From Sphingorhabdus sp. EL138 (GTDB lineage Bacteria; Pseudomonadota; Alphaproteobacteria; Sphingomonadales; Sphingomonadaceae): 64,000 nucleotides of DNA. Numbering within the stretch: position 1 is the first letter of the stretch; every line of letters begins with the position of its first letter. Positions 53,621 through 63,460 of the stretch are shown here, piece after piece. Position numbers and translations under genes: made by a program. The notes under the pieces were generated by a model, which saw only the letters and a program-made list of their open reading frames with translations, was not told where the DNA came from and did not search any database. Location of the stretch: assembly GCF_900258045.1 (NCBI RefSeq), contig NZ_OGVD01000001.1, positions 167,001 to 231,000 on the forward strand, in the 5' to 3' direction.

Positions 53621-56600
53621 TTAGAAGGTTACTTTAGCTGAAACACCGAAGCGGCGACCCAGAGCATCATATGTAGATGAGTAGGTGTTACCATTGTTGA
53701 AGGTCGTGGAACCCACGTCCGCACCAACGATCGGTGGTGACTTGTCAAACAAGTTCTGTACCAGGAACGTCATCTGCAGATTGTCCATAACCTGCCAACG
53801 TGCACTCAGATCAAAGTAGTGCGCGGAGCCAATGCTACGGAATGCAGGATCAACGATACACCCTCCAGGGTCAGCACCTTCAAAGTCAGGGCAGCCCTGA
53901 TCAGCAACTGGCAGCAATACACCCATGTCATCGACATTCGATGCCAAAGCACCGGCCAGATCGGTCAACTGCTGGAGCGGCTCATACTGAACGCCATCAA
54001 TGTAACGCCACAACAGAGAAACATCCACATCTGGGAAGCTCAATGTCGTCCGCTGAGAGAAGGTCCACTCAGGCTGGATCGCGCCACTGAAAGCACTACA
54101 GTTCACACTGTAGAAGCCAACACATTCACGATTGATCGAAGTCGGTGTTGCCTGGAACGTGGTTGAGTTCGTCCAGTTACCATTCAAGCCCAAGGTGAGT
54201 TCAGCGAAGCCGATATCTCTCTTGTAGTTGAATGAGAAGTCAATACCGTCTGTTTCCAGCGTACCCAAGTTGGAAAGCGCTCCGAAAAGACCTGGCGTGT
54301 TGGATGGATCACCACTCAAACCACCATCAAACGGGTTACGACCAATCTGTGTACATGCCGGATCGGTTGCTGATGCTGCTGTGATATTATCAAAACAAGC
54401 ACTGATCAGATCGCCCGGGGTTGCCGTGGTGATCGCATCGGTGATCGAAATATTGTAATAATCTACAGTCATCGAGAAACCAGGAACGAACTCAGGCTGG
54501 AATACAAAACCAACAGTGTATGTGTCGGCTGTTTCAGGCTGAAGATCGATGTTCCCGCCGGTTGTAATATTGACCTGTCCGGAAACCGGAGGAGGAATAT
54601 TACCAACGGTAAACGCTGGAGCACCCTGTGCTTGACAGACAGCAGACAGATTACCCGAAAGGTCATTTGTCGGAGCATTACCTTGACAAGGGTCAGTTAG
54701 CAGGTTCGTCAAAACTGTAGCCACTGGTGTGAACAGTTCACCAATATTTGGTGCACGAACAGCGCGGTTAAATCCGCCACGGATCTTCAGGCCAAGATTG
54801 GCATCTGGAGTCCAGCTACCGCCAACTTTCCAAGTCGTAGTGCTATAACCCGGGTTGCTGGCCGCTTCGATTGTGTAATCCGAATAACGGATACCAGCTT
54901 CGAGTGTCAGATCGTCGAAGAAAGGCTTATCCTGAACAACAGGAACAACCAGCTCGCCGAAAGCTTCGTACACGTCATATGAGCCACGGATCGGCACAGC
55001 AGCACCACCGGCACCACCAAGCTCACCTGGCGTTTCAGCCAAAGAGTCAGCCTGTTGGAATCCAGTGTTGTTACGATACTCGCCACCAATAGCGAAGCTG
55101 ACATTGTCTTCAGCAAAAGGAACAGCAAAACCGCTGTCACCGCTTATCGTAGCACGAACCTGCGCCAGAGAAGCACGGCGTTCTGTTGTACTACGGCCAC
55201 GAATGTAGCTTGCAGCTTCTGGTGAGATATCACCTTCAGCACCAAAGACATTGGCAGGAACACAGCCAGCAGCAGCGGTGGTGTCTACACAGGTAACGCC
55301 ATCAACTGTTTGCAATGTGGGTCCAAGACGCGAGTTCAGAACATAGTTGTCCTGAGTCAGGATACGCGAACTTTCGCCGTAAGAACCAAAAATGTCCCAA
55401 TCGATTGCATCAGTCAACGCCCCGCGGAAACCAATCTTGTAATCAAACAAGGTCGTCGAATAGTCACCCAGACGCGGACCAACTTCCACCGTACGACGGC
55501 GCAGGTTGGTTTGGAACGTCTGGTAGTTCGGGTTCGCACTACCGTCAGCCAGCGTAGGACCATTAGGATCGGTTGCCGCTGCCAAACAAGTTGCCGCATC
55601 CAATGTTTGAATGCCTGCCGTGTTCGGATCAAAGTCGTTATTGGCACAGAACGCGTTACGTAAAGCAACCGGAATAAACGGATTGTTTATGTTGATCGTC
55701 TGGTTTGAACCAAAGGAACCGGAAGGAGCGATAATCGTGGACACGTTGTTCTTGGAGAACAATCCACGAGAATAAACTTCAATCGTGTCCGTGATTTCGT
55801 AGTTACCGGCAGCATAAATGTTAAAACGCTCAAACGGTGTTTGGAACAAGTTGAACGGGTTAAAGTTGAACAGACCGATTGTGTCGTTCAAACCACCGCT
55901 GGCTGGATTAACCTGTCTGTTACCAGAGAAGTTAGTACCATCTTCTGGACAAGGATTAAGTCCAGCACAGGCAAACGAGAAAGCCGCAGGAACGGTTGTT
56001 GTAGAACCACCTGGCTGTCCGTTAAAGGAACCGATGTTGAATGTTGAGAAATCGCGATCACCCTGGAAAACGGCATCACGATCCTGGTAACCCAGGCTCA
56101 AAACAACGTTACCGCGGCCATCGTCAAAGTTAGCACCGATTGTTGCGTCGATACGGAAGATGTTTCCGTCGCCTTCTTCAGTGATCTGCTCGGATACTTC
56201 AAGTTCAAAACCAGCAAAATCTTTCTTGGTAATGAAGTTTACAACACCTGCGATAGCGTCAGCACCATAAGTGGTGGAAGCACCGCCGGTCAGCACGTCA
56301 ACACGCTCGATCAGAGCGAGAGGCACGTTGTTCAAGTCAAACTGACCAGCAAGGTCGTTTGGCACAACGCGCGTACCATCAAGCAAACCCAGGTTACGGT
56401 TTGAGCCAAGAGCACGCAAATCGATCGTTGCCGTACCGTTGTTACCATTGTTTGCGTTGGAGCCGATACCGGAAACCAGACCCGGAATGTCGCGGATCAG
56501 TTCTTCAGCGTTTGTCGAAATCTTAAGTTCGATTTCGTCTGCATTGGTCGCGATCACCGGCGAAGAACGCTCAAGATTAGGATTAGAAATCAAAGAACCA

Positions 56601-56728
56601 GTAACGATGATGATATCATCTTCACTTGTCTCCGCTTCCTGATCCTGCGCGTAGGCAGGTGCTGAAACCATAGCGAGACCAAGCACCAGTGGTGCTGCAC
56701 CGCTCTTCAGCTTCGTAAATTTTTTCAT
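53621..56728 (-). CDS. TonB-dependent outer-membrane receptor (large, no STN domain)
   Basis: 1035 residues. After a signal peptide (…GLAMVSAPAYAQ) comes a short acidic N-terminal segment, a plug domain (…LIRDIPGLVSGIGSNANNG…RVVPNDLAGQFDLNNVPLALIERVDVLTGGASTTYG) and a large barrel ending FGVSAKVTF. Many Asn/Thr/Gly-rich loops are typical of sphingomonad carbohydrate or peptide importers. No STN domain is present, so it should not signal through a FecR protein. Codon use is strongly biased, suggesting high expression, and it ends at a strong terminator. The ligand is unknown. Confidence 0.93.
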   Translation of the reverse strand: MKKFTKLKSGAAPLVLGLAMVSAPAYAQDQEAETSEDDIIIVTGSLISNPNLERSSPVIATNADEIELKISTNAEELIRDIPGLVSGIGSNANNGNNGTATIDLRALGSNRNLGLLDGTRVVPNDLAGQFDLNNVPLALIERVDVLTGGASTTYGADAIAGVVNFITKKDFAGFELEVSEQITEEGDGNIFRIDATIGANFDDGRGNVVLSLGYQDRDAVFQGDRDFSTFNIGSFNGQPGGSTTTVPAAFSFACAGLNPCPEDGTNFSGNRQVNPASGGLNDTIGLFNFNPFNLFQTPFERFNIYAAGNYEITDTIEVYSRGLFSKNNVSTIIAPSGSFGSNQTININNPFIPVALRNAFCANNDFDPNTAGIQTLDAATCLAAATDPNGPTLADGSANPNYQTFQTNLRRRTVEVGPRLGDYSTTLFDYKIGFRGALTDAIDWDIFGSYGESSRILTQDNYVLNSRLGPTLQTVDGVTCVDTTAAAGCVPANVFGAEGDISPEAASYIRGRSTTERRASLAQVRATISGDSGFAVPFAEDNVSFAIGGEYRNNTGFQQADSLAETPGELGGAGGAAVPIRGSYDVYEAFGELVVPVVQDKPFFDDLTLEAGIRYSDYTIEAASNPGYSTTTWKVGGSWTPDANLGLKIRGGFNRAVRAPNIGELFTPVATVLTNLLTDPCQGNAPTNDLSGNLSAVCQAQGAPAFTVGNIPPPVSGQVNITTGGNIDLQPETADTYTVGFVFQPEFVPGFSMTVDYYNISITDAITTATPGDLISACFDNITAASATDPACTQIGRNPFDGGLSGDPSNTPGLFGALSNLGTLETDGIDFSFNYKRDIGFAELTLGLNGNWTNSTTFQATPTSINRECVGFYSVNCSAFSGAIQPEWTFSQRTTLSFPDVDVSLLWRYIDGVQYEPLQQLTDLAGALASNVDDMGVLLPVADQGCPDFEGADPGGCIVDPAFRSIGSAHYFDLSARWQVMDNLQMTFLVQNLFDKSPPIVGADVGSTTFNNGNTYSSTYDALGRRFGVSAKVTF

Positions 56729-57116
56729 GTTATTCCAGTCCCTTATTCTGGAGGAGCAGGGCCCCCAATGGCCCGCTTCTGTAGTTGTCCGATCGAATCA
56801 CACCCGCTTTGGACACGCGCAATATTCCATCGGAATGGCTGGCAGATGCCGTAATTGCGCAATAGTGTAAAGCCGATGTTCAGGTTTGAAGCGCAGTTTT
56901 GTAGAGAATGTAACTATTTTGCCACAGTCTTATCGGCGCTCTAAGACAAAGATATATAGCTCACAAGACCGGTTTTATGCGCTGATTTACAATCATTTTC
57001 TTGAGCGCCTGCGCATTGTATTGCACCGCGGTCTTGTTATGCTACTAACAAGGTAAGATGTAAAAGCGTCACCTTCACAACACATAATGAAATGTTTTCG
57101 GCCGAGGAGTAGAAGC
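56729..57116. other. Intergenic region between the large TonB receptor and the secreted-protein gene
   Basis: About 390 bases containing the promoters of both divergent genes. A TTGTAT-N16-TATGCT promoter candidate (57016-57021 and 57038-57043) and an inverted repeat overlapping its -10 are given separately. A strong GAGGAGT ribosome site precedes the ATG at 57117. Confidence 0.5.
57016..57052 (+). promoter_or_regulatory. Promoter with overlapping palindromic operator
   Basis: TTGTAT (57016-57021) and TATGCT (57038-57043) are spaced by 16 bases, a fair sigma70 promoter. CTTGTTA (57033-57039) and TAACAAG (57046-57052) form a perfect seven-base inverted repeat that covers the -10, as repressor sites often do. 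The gene it controls would be the secreted protein at 57117. Confidence 0.45.
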
Positions 57117-57677
57117 ATGACCAGTCGAATAGATAGTAAACGCCCATTACTGACGTCTCTAGTAGGCATAGCTTTTATCCTAAATGCGCCTGCGCTGGCA
57201 GCAAAAGAGGACGGGGCAATAACAACACCACCTGCAATTTATACGGAATTGATTTCCTGTAAAAACATAGTGGACGCTGAACAACGGCTGGCTTGTTTCG
57301 ACGCCAAGGTAGCCGCGCTGGAAACCGCGCAATCTAACAACGAGTTAGTCATCGCGGACCGGGAACAGGTGCGTGAAGCACGGCGCGGCTTATTTGGATT
57401 GTCTCTGCCTCGGATAAAGTTGTTCGGCGGGGGTGACAAAAAGAGTGAGACCGTCAATCAGATAGAGTCAAAAATTGTATCAGCACGCCAGTTACGTGAC
57501 GGCAAATGGCTAATGAAACTGGAAGACGGAGCGCTTTGGCGACAAACGGAAGTCAAAAGCACCATGCGATCGCCCAAGGCTGGCGATACCATAGTGGTGA
57601 AACGTGGAGCGCTCGGAAGCTTCGTAGCCAAGGTAAATGGCGGTCGACCCGTCAAAGTAAAACGGATCGTAAACTAG
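57117..57677 (+). CDS. Exported protein of unknown function
   Basis: 186 residues; the ATG at 57117 has GAGGAGT upstream. A signal peptide (…LVGIAFILNAPALAA) precedes a mature part with the pattern SCKNIVDAEQRLACFDAKVAAL, two cysteines in a motif seen in many small exported proteins, and a C-terminal beta-rich segment (WLMKLEDGALWRQTEV … GDTIVVKRGALGSFVAKV). The family is widespread in sphingomonads, but I know no function. It is convergent with the M23 peptidase gene. Confidence 0.8.
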   Translation: MTSRIDSKRPLLTSLVGIAFILNAPALAAKEDGAITTPPAIYTELISCKNIVDAEQRLACFDAKVAALETAQSNNELVIADREQVREARRGLFGLSLPRIKLFGGGDKKSETVNQIESKIVSARQLRDGKWLMKLEDGALWRQTEVKSTMRSPKAGDTIVVKRGALGSFVAKVNGGRPVKVKRIVN

Positions 57678-57737
57678 CCCGAACTGGCTTTAGCTACTGA
57701 TCAATCCGCGCGTATCGGTTCACCCGACGGCCATATT

Positions 57738-58619
57738 TCAATTCATTGGTCCGGTCAGCAGTATCGGGTCAATGCGGGCATTGTTCCATTTCATCGACCA
57801 ATGCAAATGAGGGCCTGTTGCACGACCTGTAGCTCCTATGCGGCCAATGGGTTCACCGCGCTTCACTTCCTGCCCCTCTTTAACAAGTATCTGAGAGGCA
57901 TGAAGGAATGCGCTGTTCAAGCCCATGCCATGATCGATCATTAGCAAATTGCCTTCGAGCGAAAATGGCTTTTTCGCAGCCAGCGTCACCACACCATCGG
58001 CCGGCGCGACAAAATAAGTGCCTTTGCCTCCGGCAATATCTACGCCGCTATGATAACTTCCCGGCTCGCCTTTATAGATGCGCTGGGACCCGAACATACC
58101 GGAGATACGACCTTTGGCTGGCCAGACAAAGGTTTGACGCCAACCCTTGCTGTTGCTTCTTACCTGACGCGCCGCGTTGATTTGAGCCAGCTCCGGTTTC
58201 CGCCGAGCCATGAACGCAGCGCTTGGCCCACCGCTACGCCGGGCGACATTAACATGCTCAATCTTCCATTTGCGAGGAGCGATGTTGAAAAATTTCCTGA
58301 CGGTCTGGCCATTTTCCAGCGTCGCGACCATTTGCGCTGACTGCCCGGCATCCCGGTTAAAGGCTATGATGAACTTGCCATCCTCATCAACCGGAACCGG
58401 CTGCCCATCGAACGACAGGCTCTGTGTACCGGCAGGTGCATCGCCCAGCATCACGCCGCCCTGAATCTCCTGCCCGGAAAAACCAAATTTGACGGCCTGC
58501 CGAAAAGCGGATTCTTCCGCTTCAGCTGTTTCTGCCAATGTCGAAGACAGAGGCAACGGGATAGCTGCAATGGCGGCCAGCGCCGCAGAACCAAAAATTA
58601 CGGTCTTCCTGAATCTCAT
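57738..58619 (-). CDS. M23 family metallopeptidase (LytM domain)
   Basis: 293 residues from the ATG at 58619 with signal peptide (…FGSAALAAIAAIPLPLSSTLA). The C-terminal LytM/M23 domain shows the zinc-site motif SYHSGVDIAGGKG, a second His in DHGMG and the final HLHWSMKWN. It cleaves or recognises peptidoglycan crosslinks in the periplasm; all zinc-ligand motifs are present, so it is probably active. The ATG overlaps the DUF2093 stop by one base (TAATG), so the two are coupled. Confidence 0.92.
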   Translation of the reverse strand: MRFRKTVIFGSAALAAIAAIPLPLSSTLAETAEAEESAFRQAVKFGFSGQEIQGGVMLGDAPAGTQSLSFDGQPVPVDEDGKFIIAFNRDAGQSAQMVATLENGQTVRKFFNIAPRKWKIEHVNVARRSGGPSAAFMARRKPELAQINAARQVRSNSKGWRQTFVWPAKGRISGMFGSQRIYKGEPGSYHSGVDIAGGKGTYFVAPADGVVTLAAKKPFSLEGNLLMIDHGMGLNSAFLHASQILVKEGQEVKRGEPIGRIGATGRATGPHLHWSMKWNNARIDPILLTGPMN

Positions 58620-58828
58620 TATTTTTCCTCTTCCGGCAAATGCGCCTGAGCAGAGATTTGTGCTGTCGCATAGGCTTCCTGTTTCTCCACGCTCCAATAG
58701 CGCAGATCTTCGAGCGGAATCTGTTCGCTGGTAATCGCACATAGAACATGGTCACCAGATGATAGCGGGCGAAAGCCGTTGGGCATATAATATAGCTTTG
58801 CCACTTTGTTGCGATTGGACATTAACAT
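58619..58828 (-). CDS. DUF2093 domain protein
   Basis: 69 residues. The pattern AKLYYMPNGFRPLSSGDHVLCAITSEQIPLEDLRYWSVEKQEAYA is the alphaproteobacterial DUF2093 family, without known function. It lies downstream of xseA as is usual in the group, and its stop overlaps the M23 peptidase start. A 45-base array of GTAAAT elements lies directly upstream. ATGs at 58828 and 58822 are both possible. Confidence 0.88.
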   Translation of the reverse strand: MLMSNRNKVAKLYYMPNGFRPLSSGDHVLCAITSEQIPLEDLRYWSVEKQEAYATAQISAQAHLPEEEK

Positions 58829-58852
58829 AAGAAAAACCTTACCTTCCGCGCC

Positions 58853-58897
58853 ATTTACCCGCGATTTACCAACAGTTATTTACAGGTAAATATTTAC
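58853..58897. promoter_or_regulatory. GTAAAT repeat array upstream of DUF2093/M23
   Basis: On the minus strand, GTAAAT starts at 58897, 58883, 58869 and 58858, spaced 14, 14 and 11 bases. The first copy is half of a 12-base palindrome GTAAATATTTAC (58886-58897). Regular spacing close to the helix repeat suggests cooperative binding of a regulator in the promoter of the DUF2093-M23 operon. The protein is not known. Confidence 0.5.
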
Positions 58898-58920
58898 GAC
58901 TTTCATAACAAAAAATCCGC

Positions 58921-60399
58921 CTAGAACAAATCCTGTTGTCTGTCATCTGCCGGTTTCTTGACTTTGTCAGGCTTGGGTCTCGTCTTTTTTGCTGATTGCT
59001 GAGGTTTTGCAACCGCCTCTTCAGTAATCTGAGCACCAACCTCACCATCTTGAAAGTGCAGATTTACAGCGCCAGCACTTATCGCCGCTTTGCGACTACC
59101 AACAAATGTTCCATCCAATGAAGATATCCTTGCATATCCTCGCTTTAGCGGACCATCCGGCGACACTTGCTGCGCCAACCGCCACAGGCTGTCCAATCGC
59201 CGCCTTGCATCATCCAAAGGCCGCTTGACCAGCGCTACCGGCAAATCAAGCCGTTCTAGCCGGCTTTTTGCCGCTTCGAGCCGTTGGCTAAGAATTGCAG
59301 GGCGAAGGGCGCCTTCCGATGCAGAAAAACGGCTGCGCGCCTGGGCGACATTCTGCCCCATCGCATATTTCATGCCGTCGGATAGCTCGTCCAGCCTTTG
59401 CTGATGCGGGCGGAGCAAATCCGTGAGCTCGGGCATCAGGCGGCGCTGTGCCTCCAGCCTTTCCGATGCCGTTGCAAAACTGCGCTGCATCGATCGCCCC
59501 ATACGCGCTTTCGATTCACTTAGCGACGCAAGCCACTCGGCCCTGACTGGGACCGCCATTTCCGCCGCTGCTGTCGGCGTTGGTGCACGCAGGTCCGCCG
59601 CAAAGTCACTTAATGTCGTATCGGTTTCATGGCCAACAGCAGAGATTACCGGAATGGAACAATCCGCAATCGCCCGCACCACTTCCTCTTCGTTGAAGCT
59701 CCACAGGTCTTCAATCGACCCGCCGCCCCGCGCGACCATTACCAGATCGGGCTTGGTCATCCCGCTATCGGTTTGCATGTTTGAAAAGCCGTTAATTGCG
59801 CCGGCAATCTGTTTGGATGCACCCTGGCCCTGCACCAGCACCGGCCAGACAATGACGTGACTGGGGCAGCGATCTGCCAGCCGGTGCAATATGTCCCGAA
59901 TGACTGAGCCGGTCGGTGATGTCACGACGCCGATAGTTTTCGGCAAAAACGGAATCGCGCGCTTGCGGTCCTGATCGAACAACCCCTCGGCCTGCAATTT
60001 GGCCTTGAGCTTTTCGAAAAGCTGCATCAGCGCGCCCTCACCCGCCAATTCCATCTTGTCAATCACAACCTGATATTTGGAACGGCCGGGGTAGGTGGTC
60101 AGCTTGCCGGATACGACAACTTCGATCCCGTCCTCCGGCTGGAAAGGCAGACGCCCCGCATTGCCCTTCCACATCACGCCATCGAGCACCGCCTTATCAT
60201 CTTTCAGCGCCAGATAAACATGGCCGGACGCCGCCCGTTTGTAGCCCGAAATCTCGCCTTTGATCCTTACGTAACCAAAACGATCCTCGACAACCCGTTT
60301 CAGCGTCCCCGATATTTCTGACACAGACAAAGGAGCGGCATTGTCGCCAGCGCCGCTCTCGGCTAACAGCTTCGCGTCTAAAGAAAGAGAGTCGTCCAT
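58921..60399 (-). CDS. xseA: Exodeoxyribonuclease VII large subunit
   Basis: 492 residues. The N-terminal OB-fold ([28 protein letters not shown]) and the central catalytic domain with [15 protein letters not shown] and [18 protein letters not shown] are diagnostic. It degrades single-stranded DNA in either direction together with XseB, in recombination and repair. A Lys/Arg-rich tail ends the protein. The start ATG at 60399-60397 overlaps the divergent purD start by two bases; AGGA lies six bases upstream inside purD. Confidence 0.96.
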   Translation of the reverse strand: MDDSLSLDAKLLAESGAGDNAAPLSVSEISGTLKRVVEDRFGYVRIKGEISGYKRAASGHVYLALKDDKAVLDGVMWKGNAGRLPFQPEDGIEVVVSGKLTTYPGRSKYQVVIDKMELAGEGALMQLFEKLKAKLQAEGLFDQDRKRAIPFLPKTIGVVTSPTGSVIRDILHRLADRCPSHVIVWPVLVQGQGASKQIAGAINGFSNMQTDSGMTKPDLVMVARGGGSIEDLWSFNEEEVVRAIADCSIPVISAVGHETDTTLSDFAADLRAPTPTAAAEMAVPVRAEWLASLSESKARMGRSMQRSFATASERLEAQRRLMPELTDLLRPHQQRLDELSDGMKYAMGQNVAQARSRFSASEGALRPAILSQRLEAAKSRLERLDLPVALVKRPLDDARRRLDSLWRLAQQVSPDGPLKRGYARISSLDGTFVGSRKAAISAGAVNLHFQDGEVGAQITEEAVAKPQQSAKKTRPKPDKVKKPADDRQQDLF

Positions 60400-61678
60400 G
60401 AATATCCTGTTGCTCGGGTCCGGTGGCCGTGAACATGCCTTGGCATGGAAGCTGGCGCAATCCCCGTCTGTCGAGAAATTTTATGCCGCTCCCGGCAATC
60501 CTGGTATCGGGCACCATGCGGAATGCGTGAAACTGAATGTATTGGATCACGCGGCGGTAATCCAGTTCTGCGGGCGAAACAGGATTGATCTGGTCGTTGT
60601 CGGTCCGGAAGCGCCGCTGGTTGACGGCTTGGCTGAAAGCCTTCGTAGTGCGGACATATTGGTGTTCGGGCCAAACAAAGCCCCCGCTCAACTGGAAGGA
60701 TCCAAGGGCTTCACAAAAGATCTTTGTGCGCGTGCAAATATACCGACTGCCGGTTATGTTCGTACCACCAACCAATCTGACGCTTTGGCGGCACTTGAAA
60801 AATTTGCAATTCCGGTAGTTATCAAAGCTGACGGCCTTGCCGCGGGAAAAGGCGTCATCATTGCCGAAACCCGTGCCCAAGCCGAAGAAGCCATTGAGAT
60901 GATGTTTCAGGGCGGTTTTGGCGATGCTGGCGCGGAGGTGGTGATCGAGGAATTTCTCACGGGCGAGGAAGCAAGCTTCTTTGCGATTACCGATGGCAAA
61001 AACGTTATACCGTTCGGCACCGCACAAGATCATAAACGCGTAGGCGAAGGCGATATCGGTCCGAATACCGGTGGCATGGGCGCCTATAGCCCTGCGCCCG
61101 TTCTGGCCACAGCGCTGCAAAAACAGGTCATGGACGAGATCATCCAACCCACGGTTGATACTCTTGCGGCTGAGGGCAAGCCATATAGCGGCGTCCTGTT
61201 TGCCGGCCTAATGCTAACTGAAACAGGTCCGCAGTTGATTGAATATAACGCCCGTTTTGGCGATCCTGAATGTCAGGTGCTGATGATGCGGCTCCAGTCC
61301 GATCTCGCCGCGATCATGCTGGCGACCGCCAAAGGTCAGCTTGGCCAGATCAGTGCGCCCGAATTTGATACGCGATCGGCCCTAACCGTTGTGATGGCAG
61401 CGAAGGGCTATCCCAGCACCCCGGAAAAAGGCGGAAAAATCCAGAATCTTGCCCGTGCTGAGCGCGAAGGCACAAAAATCTTTCACGCAGGAACCGCCGA
61501 GGTTGACGGCAAGCTGGTCGCCAATGGTGGTCGGGTGCTCAACGTCACCGCGCTGGGTCACAACACAACCGAAGCACAAACCAAAGCCTATGCCGCTGTG
61601 GACCAGATTGACTTTGAAAGCGGGTTTTGCCGCCGTGATATCGGTTGGCGAGAAGTCGCCAGAGAAAAGTCACTATAA
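60398..61678 (+). CDS. purD: Phosphoribosylamine-glycine ligase
   Basis: 426 residues from the ATG at 60398, giving the standard start [22 protein letters not shown]-grasp motifs [35 protein letters not shown] and [12 protein letters not shown] are present. PurD forms glycinamide ribonucleotide, the second step of purine synthesis. Its ribosome site lies within the beginning of the xseA coding region on the other strand. Confidence 0.97.
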   Translation: MNILLLGSGGREHALAWKLAQSPSVEKFYAAPGNPGIGHHAECVKLNVLDHAAVIQFCGRNRIDLVVVGPEAPLVDGLAESLRSADILVFGPNKAPAQLEGSKGFTKDLCARANIPTAGYVRTTNQSDALAALEKFAIPVVIKADGLAAGKGVIIAETRAQAEEAIEMMFQGGFGDAGAEVVIEEFLTGEEASFFAITDGKNVIPFGTAQDHKRVGEGDIGPNTGGMGAYSPAPVLATALQKQVMDEIIQPTVDTLAAEGKPYSGVLFAGLMLTETGPQLIEYNARFGDPECQVLMMRLQSDLAAIMLATAKGQLGQISAPEFDTRSALTVVMAAKGYPSTPEKGGKIQNLARAEREGTKIFHAGTAEVDGKLVANGGRVLNVTALGHNTTEAQTKAYAAVDQIDFESGFCRRDIGWREVAREKSL

Positions 61679-61719
61679 TCAACCGCGTTGCGGTAGCGGG
61701 ATCGCTGTTCTTATAACTG

Positions 61720-62127
61720 TCAATCCTCTACCTCACGGCGTTCTGCAAACCATTGCCGGATACGTGCTGACTGACAGCCGGTAAAACCGTTTGTACCGAC
61801 TACCGAGCAGCTATTTGGTCGACCGGCGCGGGCTGCATCTTCATGAAGCGCAACCGTCGAAGACCAGCTGTGATCGACCGCCAACTCCTCTTCAGTTTTG
61901 CGCAGATCTTTGGGTATTCGATATCTCTCAGATTCCGGTTGTTTCGCGCAGACAACAATCTCGTCCTCACTTTCCGGCTCCGGACATTCTTCTTCACCAA
62001 AGGTCACAAGCACCGAAAGCCTTTCCGGCATCTTCTGTGTTTCGGGTGCCGCCGAAACGGACCCAAAGGCCAGAATGTTCAAGGTCATGAAAAGGGCAAA
62101 TCGTCTTGAAACCATGCTTCGAAACAT
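61720..62127 (-). CDS. Exported protein of unknown function (sphingomonad family)
   Basis: 135 residues with a signal peptide (…RFALFMTLNILAFGSVSA). The core ECPEPESEDEIVVCAKQPESERYRIPKDLR, with two cysteines around an acidic stretch, recurs in small exported proteins of sphingomonads as I recall, and a second CSVVGTNGFTGC pair lies near the C-terminus. No function is known. It is convergent with purD. Confidence 0.75.
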   Translation of the reverse strand: MFRSMVSRRFALFMTLNILAFGSVSAAPETQKMPERLSVLVTFGEEECPEPESEDEIVVCAKQPESERYRIPKDLRKTEEELAVDHSWSSTVALHEDAARAGRPNSCSVVGTNGFTGCQSARIRQWFAERREVED

Positions 62128-62274
62128 TGCGTTGCCTTTCTCTAAACCGGGAAGGTTTTGGTTTACTTCACCAGTTGCTCTTCATGTGTTTGGCAGCACT
62201 TTGCTGTCGGCCATCTGAACAAAATATCCAAATTCCCAAAGATCGGAGAAAAACGAAGTCTTACGTCGCCGTTT

Positions 62275-63456
62275 TCAGGCCACCGTCACATCATGCCCGT
62301 AGAGCCACGCAAGCTTCTGGGCAGCCAAGTCGGGTTTGATCTTGTCTGCTACCCACATCGGGCCGTAGGTCGTCAGCTTTCCTCTAGTGGTGCGCTGATG
62401 GAACAGGTCCATATTCGCCCGGGCAGCGGCCTGTACCCTTGCTGTGCGATCATGGCGCGCGTCAAAATAGGCTGTCAACGCCGCGACATAGCCATCATGT
62501 TGAGCGAGATGGTGCGCGAGAACATAACCATCCTCAATCGCCTGTACCGCGCCCTGCGCCATGAAGGGCAGCATCGGATGGCAAGCATCTCCCAACAGGG
62601 CAACCCGGCCATCAACCCACCGGTCCAGCGGTGCACGATCAAAGAGCGCCCAGCGATAATGATCTTCAGCTTGCTCAAGCAGGGTGGTGATAGTCGGGTG
62701 CCAGCCCGCAAAATCAGCTAGGGCATCGGCGCGGCTGCCCTGCTCAGTCCAGCTTTCGTTGGTCCAGTCATCGCGCTCAACCACACCAACAAAATTGGCC
62801 AGCTTGCCGCCGCGCAATAGATAGGTAACGGCATGCTTACCTTCACCGAACCATGCGCTGGACACTGGTAGCGGGGCATTGCGGCCCAGTTTTTCAACAG
62901 GAACCACAGCGCGCCAAGCGACATTTCCTGTAAAATCGGGATCGTCCGGGCCAATCATCTGCGCCCGAATTGTCGATCGGATCCCGTCCGCGCCAATAAC
63001 GATATCGCCTGCAATCCTAGACCCATCTGTCAGCACGACCCAGGCCTCTTGCTCATCTTGCCCATAGCCCGCCACCGTAGCACCTGTCCTGACAGCTCCC
63101 GGCATGCGATCATCGACAGCCTCCTGCAACACACCAATCAGATCGGCCCGGTGGATGTGCAGATAGGGAGCCCCAAATGTTTCTTCATAGTCAGCCATCG
63201 AGGCCGTAAGAATCGGCTGACCAGACTGGCCCATACGAAACTGTGTCGCTCTTGGGCGAAAACCCGTAGCTTCGATCTGCTTGTCTACATCAAGAGCGCG
63301 CAACACCTTCATGCCGTTCGGGCTGATCTGGATGCCCGCACCAATTTCGCCAAGTGCAGGGGCTTGTTCACAAATTGTGACTTCCCAGCCAAACTTATGG
63401 AAGCACAGCGCGGCATTCAGTCCGCCGATCCCGCCCCCTGCAATCACCGCCCTCAT
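62275..63456 (-). CDS. FAD-dependent aromatic monooxygenase
   Basis: 393 residues. The FAD motif GGGIGGLNAAL lies near residue 7, the ribityl-binding GDIVIGADGIRS in the middle and VALLGDACHPMLPFMAQGA later. This is the group A flavoprotein hydroxylase layout shared by salicylate hydroxylase, 3-hydroxybenzoate 6-hydroxylase and 6-hydroxynicotinate 3-monooxygenase. The last is suggested by the neighbouring amidohydrolase, but the sequence alone does not settle the substrate. It starts four bases after the upstream amidohydrolase gene ends, so the two form an operon. Confidence 0.9.
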   Translation of the reverse strand: MRAVIAGGGIGGLNAALCFHKFGWEVTICEQAPALGEIGAGIQISPNGMKVLRALDVDKQIEATGFRPRATQFRMGQSGQPILTASMADYEETFGAPYLHIHRADLIGVLQEAVDDRMPGAVRTGATVAGYGQDEQEAWVVLTDGSRIAGDIVIGADGIRSTIRAQMIGPDDPDFTGNVAWRAVVPVEKLGRNAPLPVSSAWFGEGKHAVTYLLRGGKLANFVGVVERDDWTNESWTEQGSRADALADFAGWHPTITTLLEQAEDHYRWALFDRAPLDRWVDGRVALLGDACHPMLPFMAQGAVQAIEDGYVLAHHLAQHDGYVAALTAYFDARHDRTARVQAAARANMDLFHQRTTRGKLTTYGPMWVADKIKPDLAAQKLAWLYGHDVTVA

Positions 63457-63460
63457 GTAC

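Noticed and set aside
60197-61147. 316-codon minus-strand frame opposite purD and the xseA start
   Set aside because: It overlaps two strongly supported genes and has no domain pattern.
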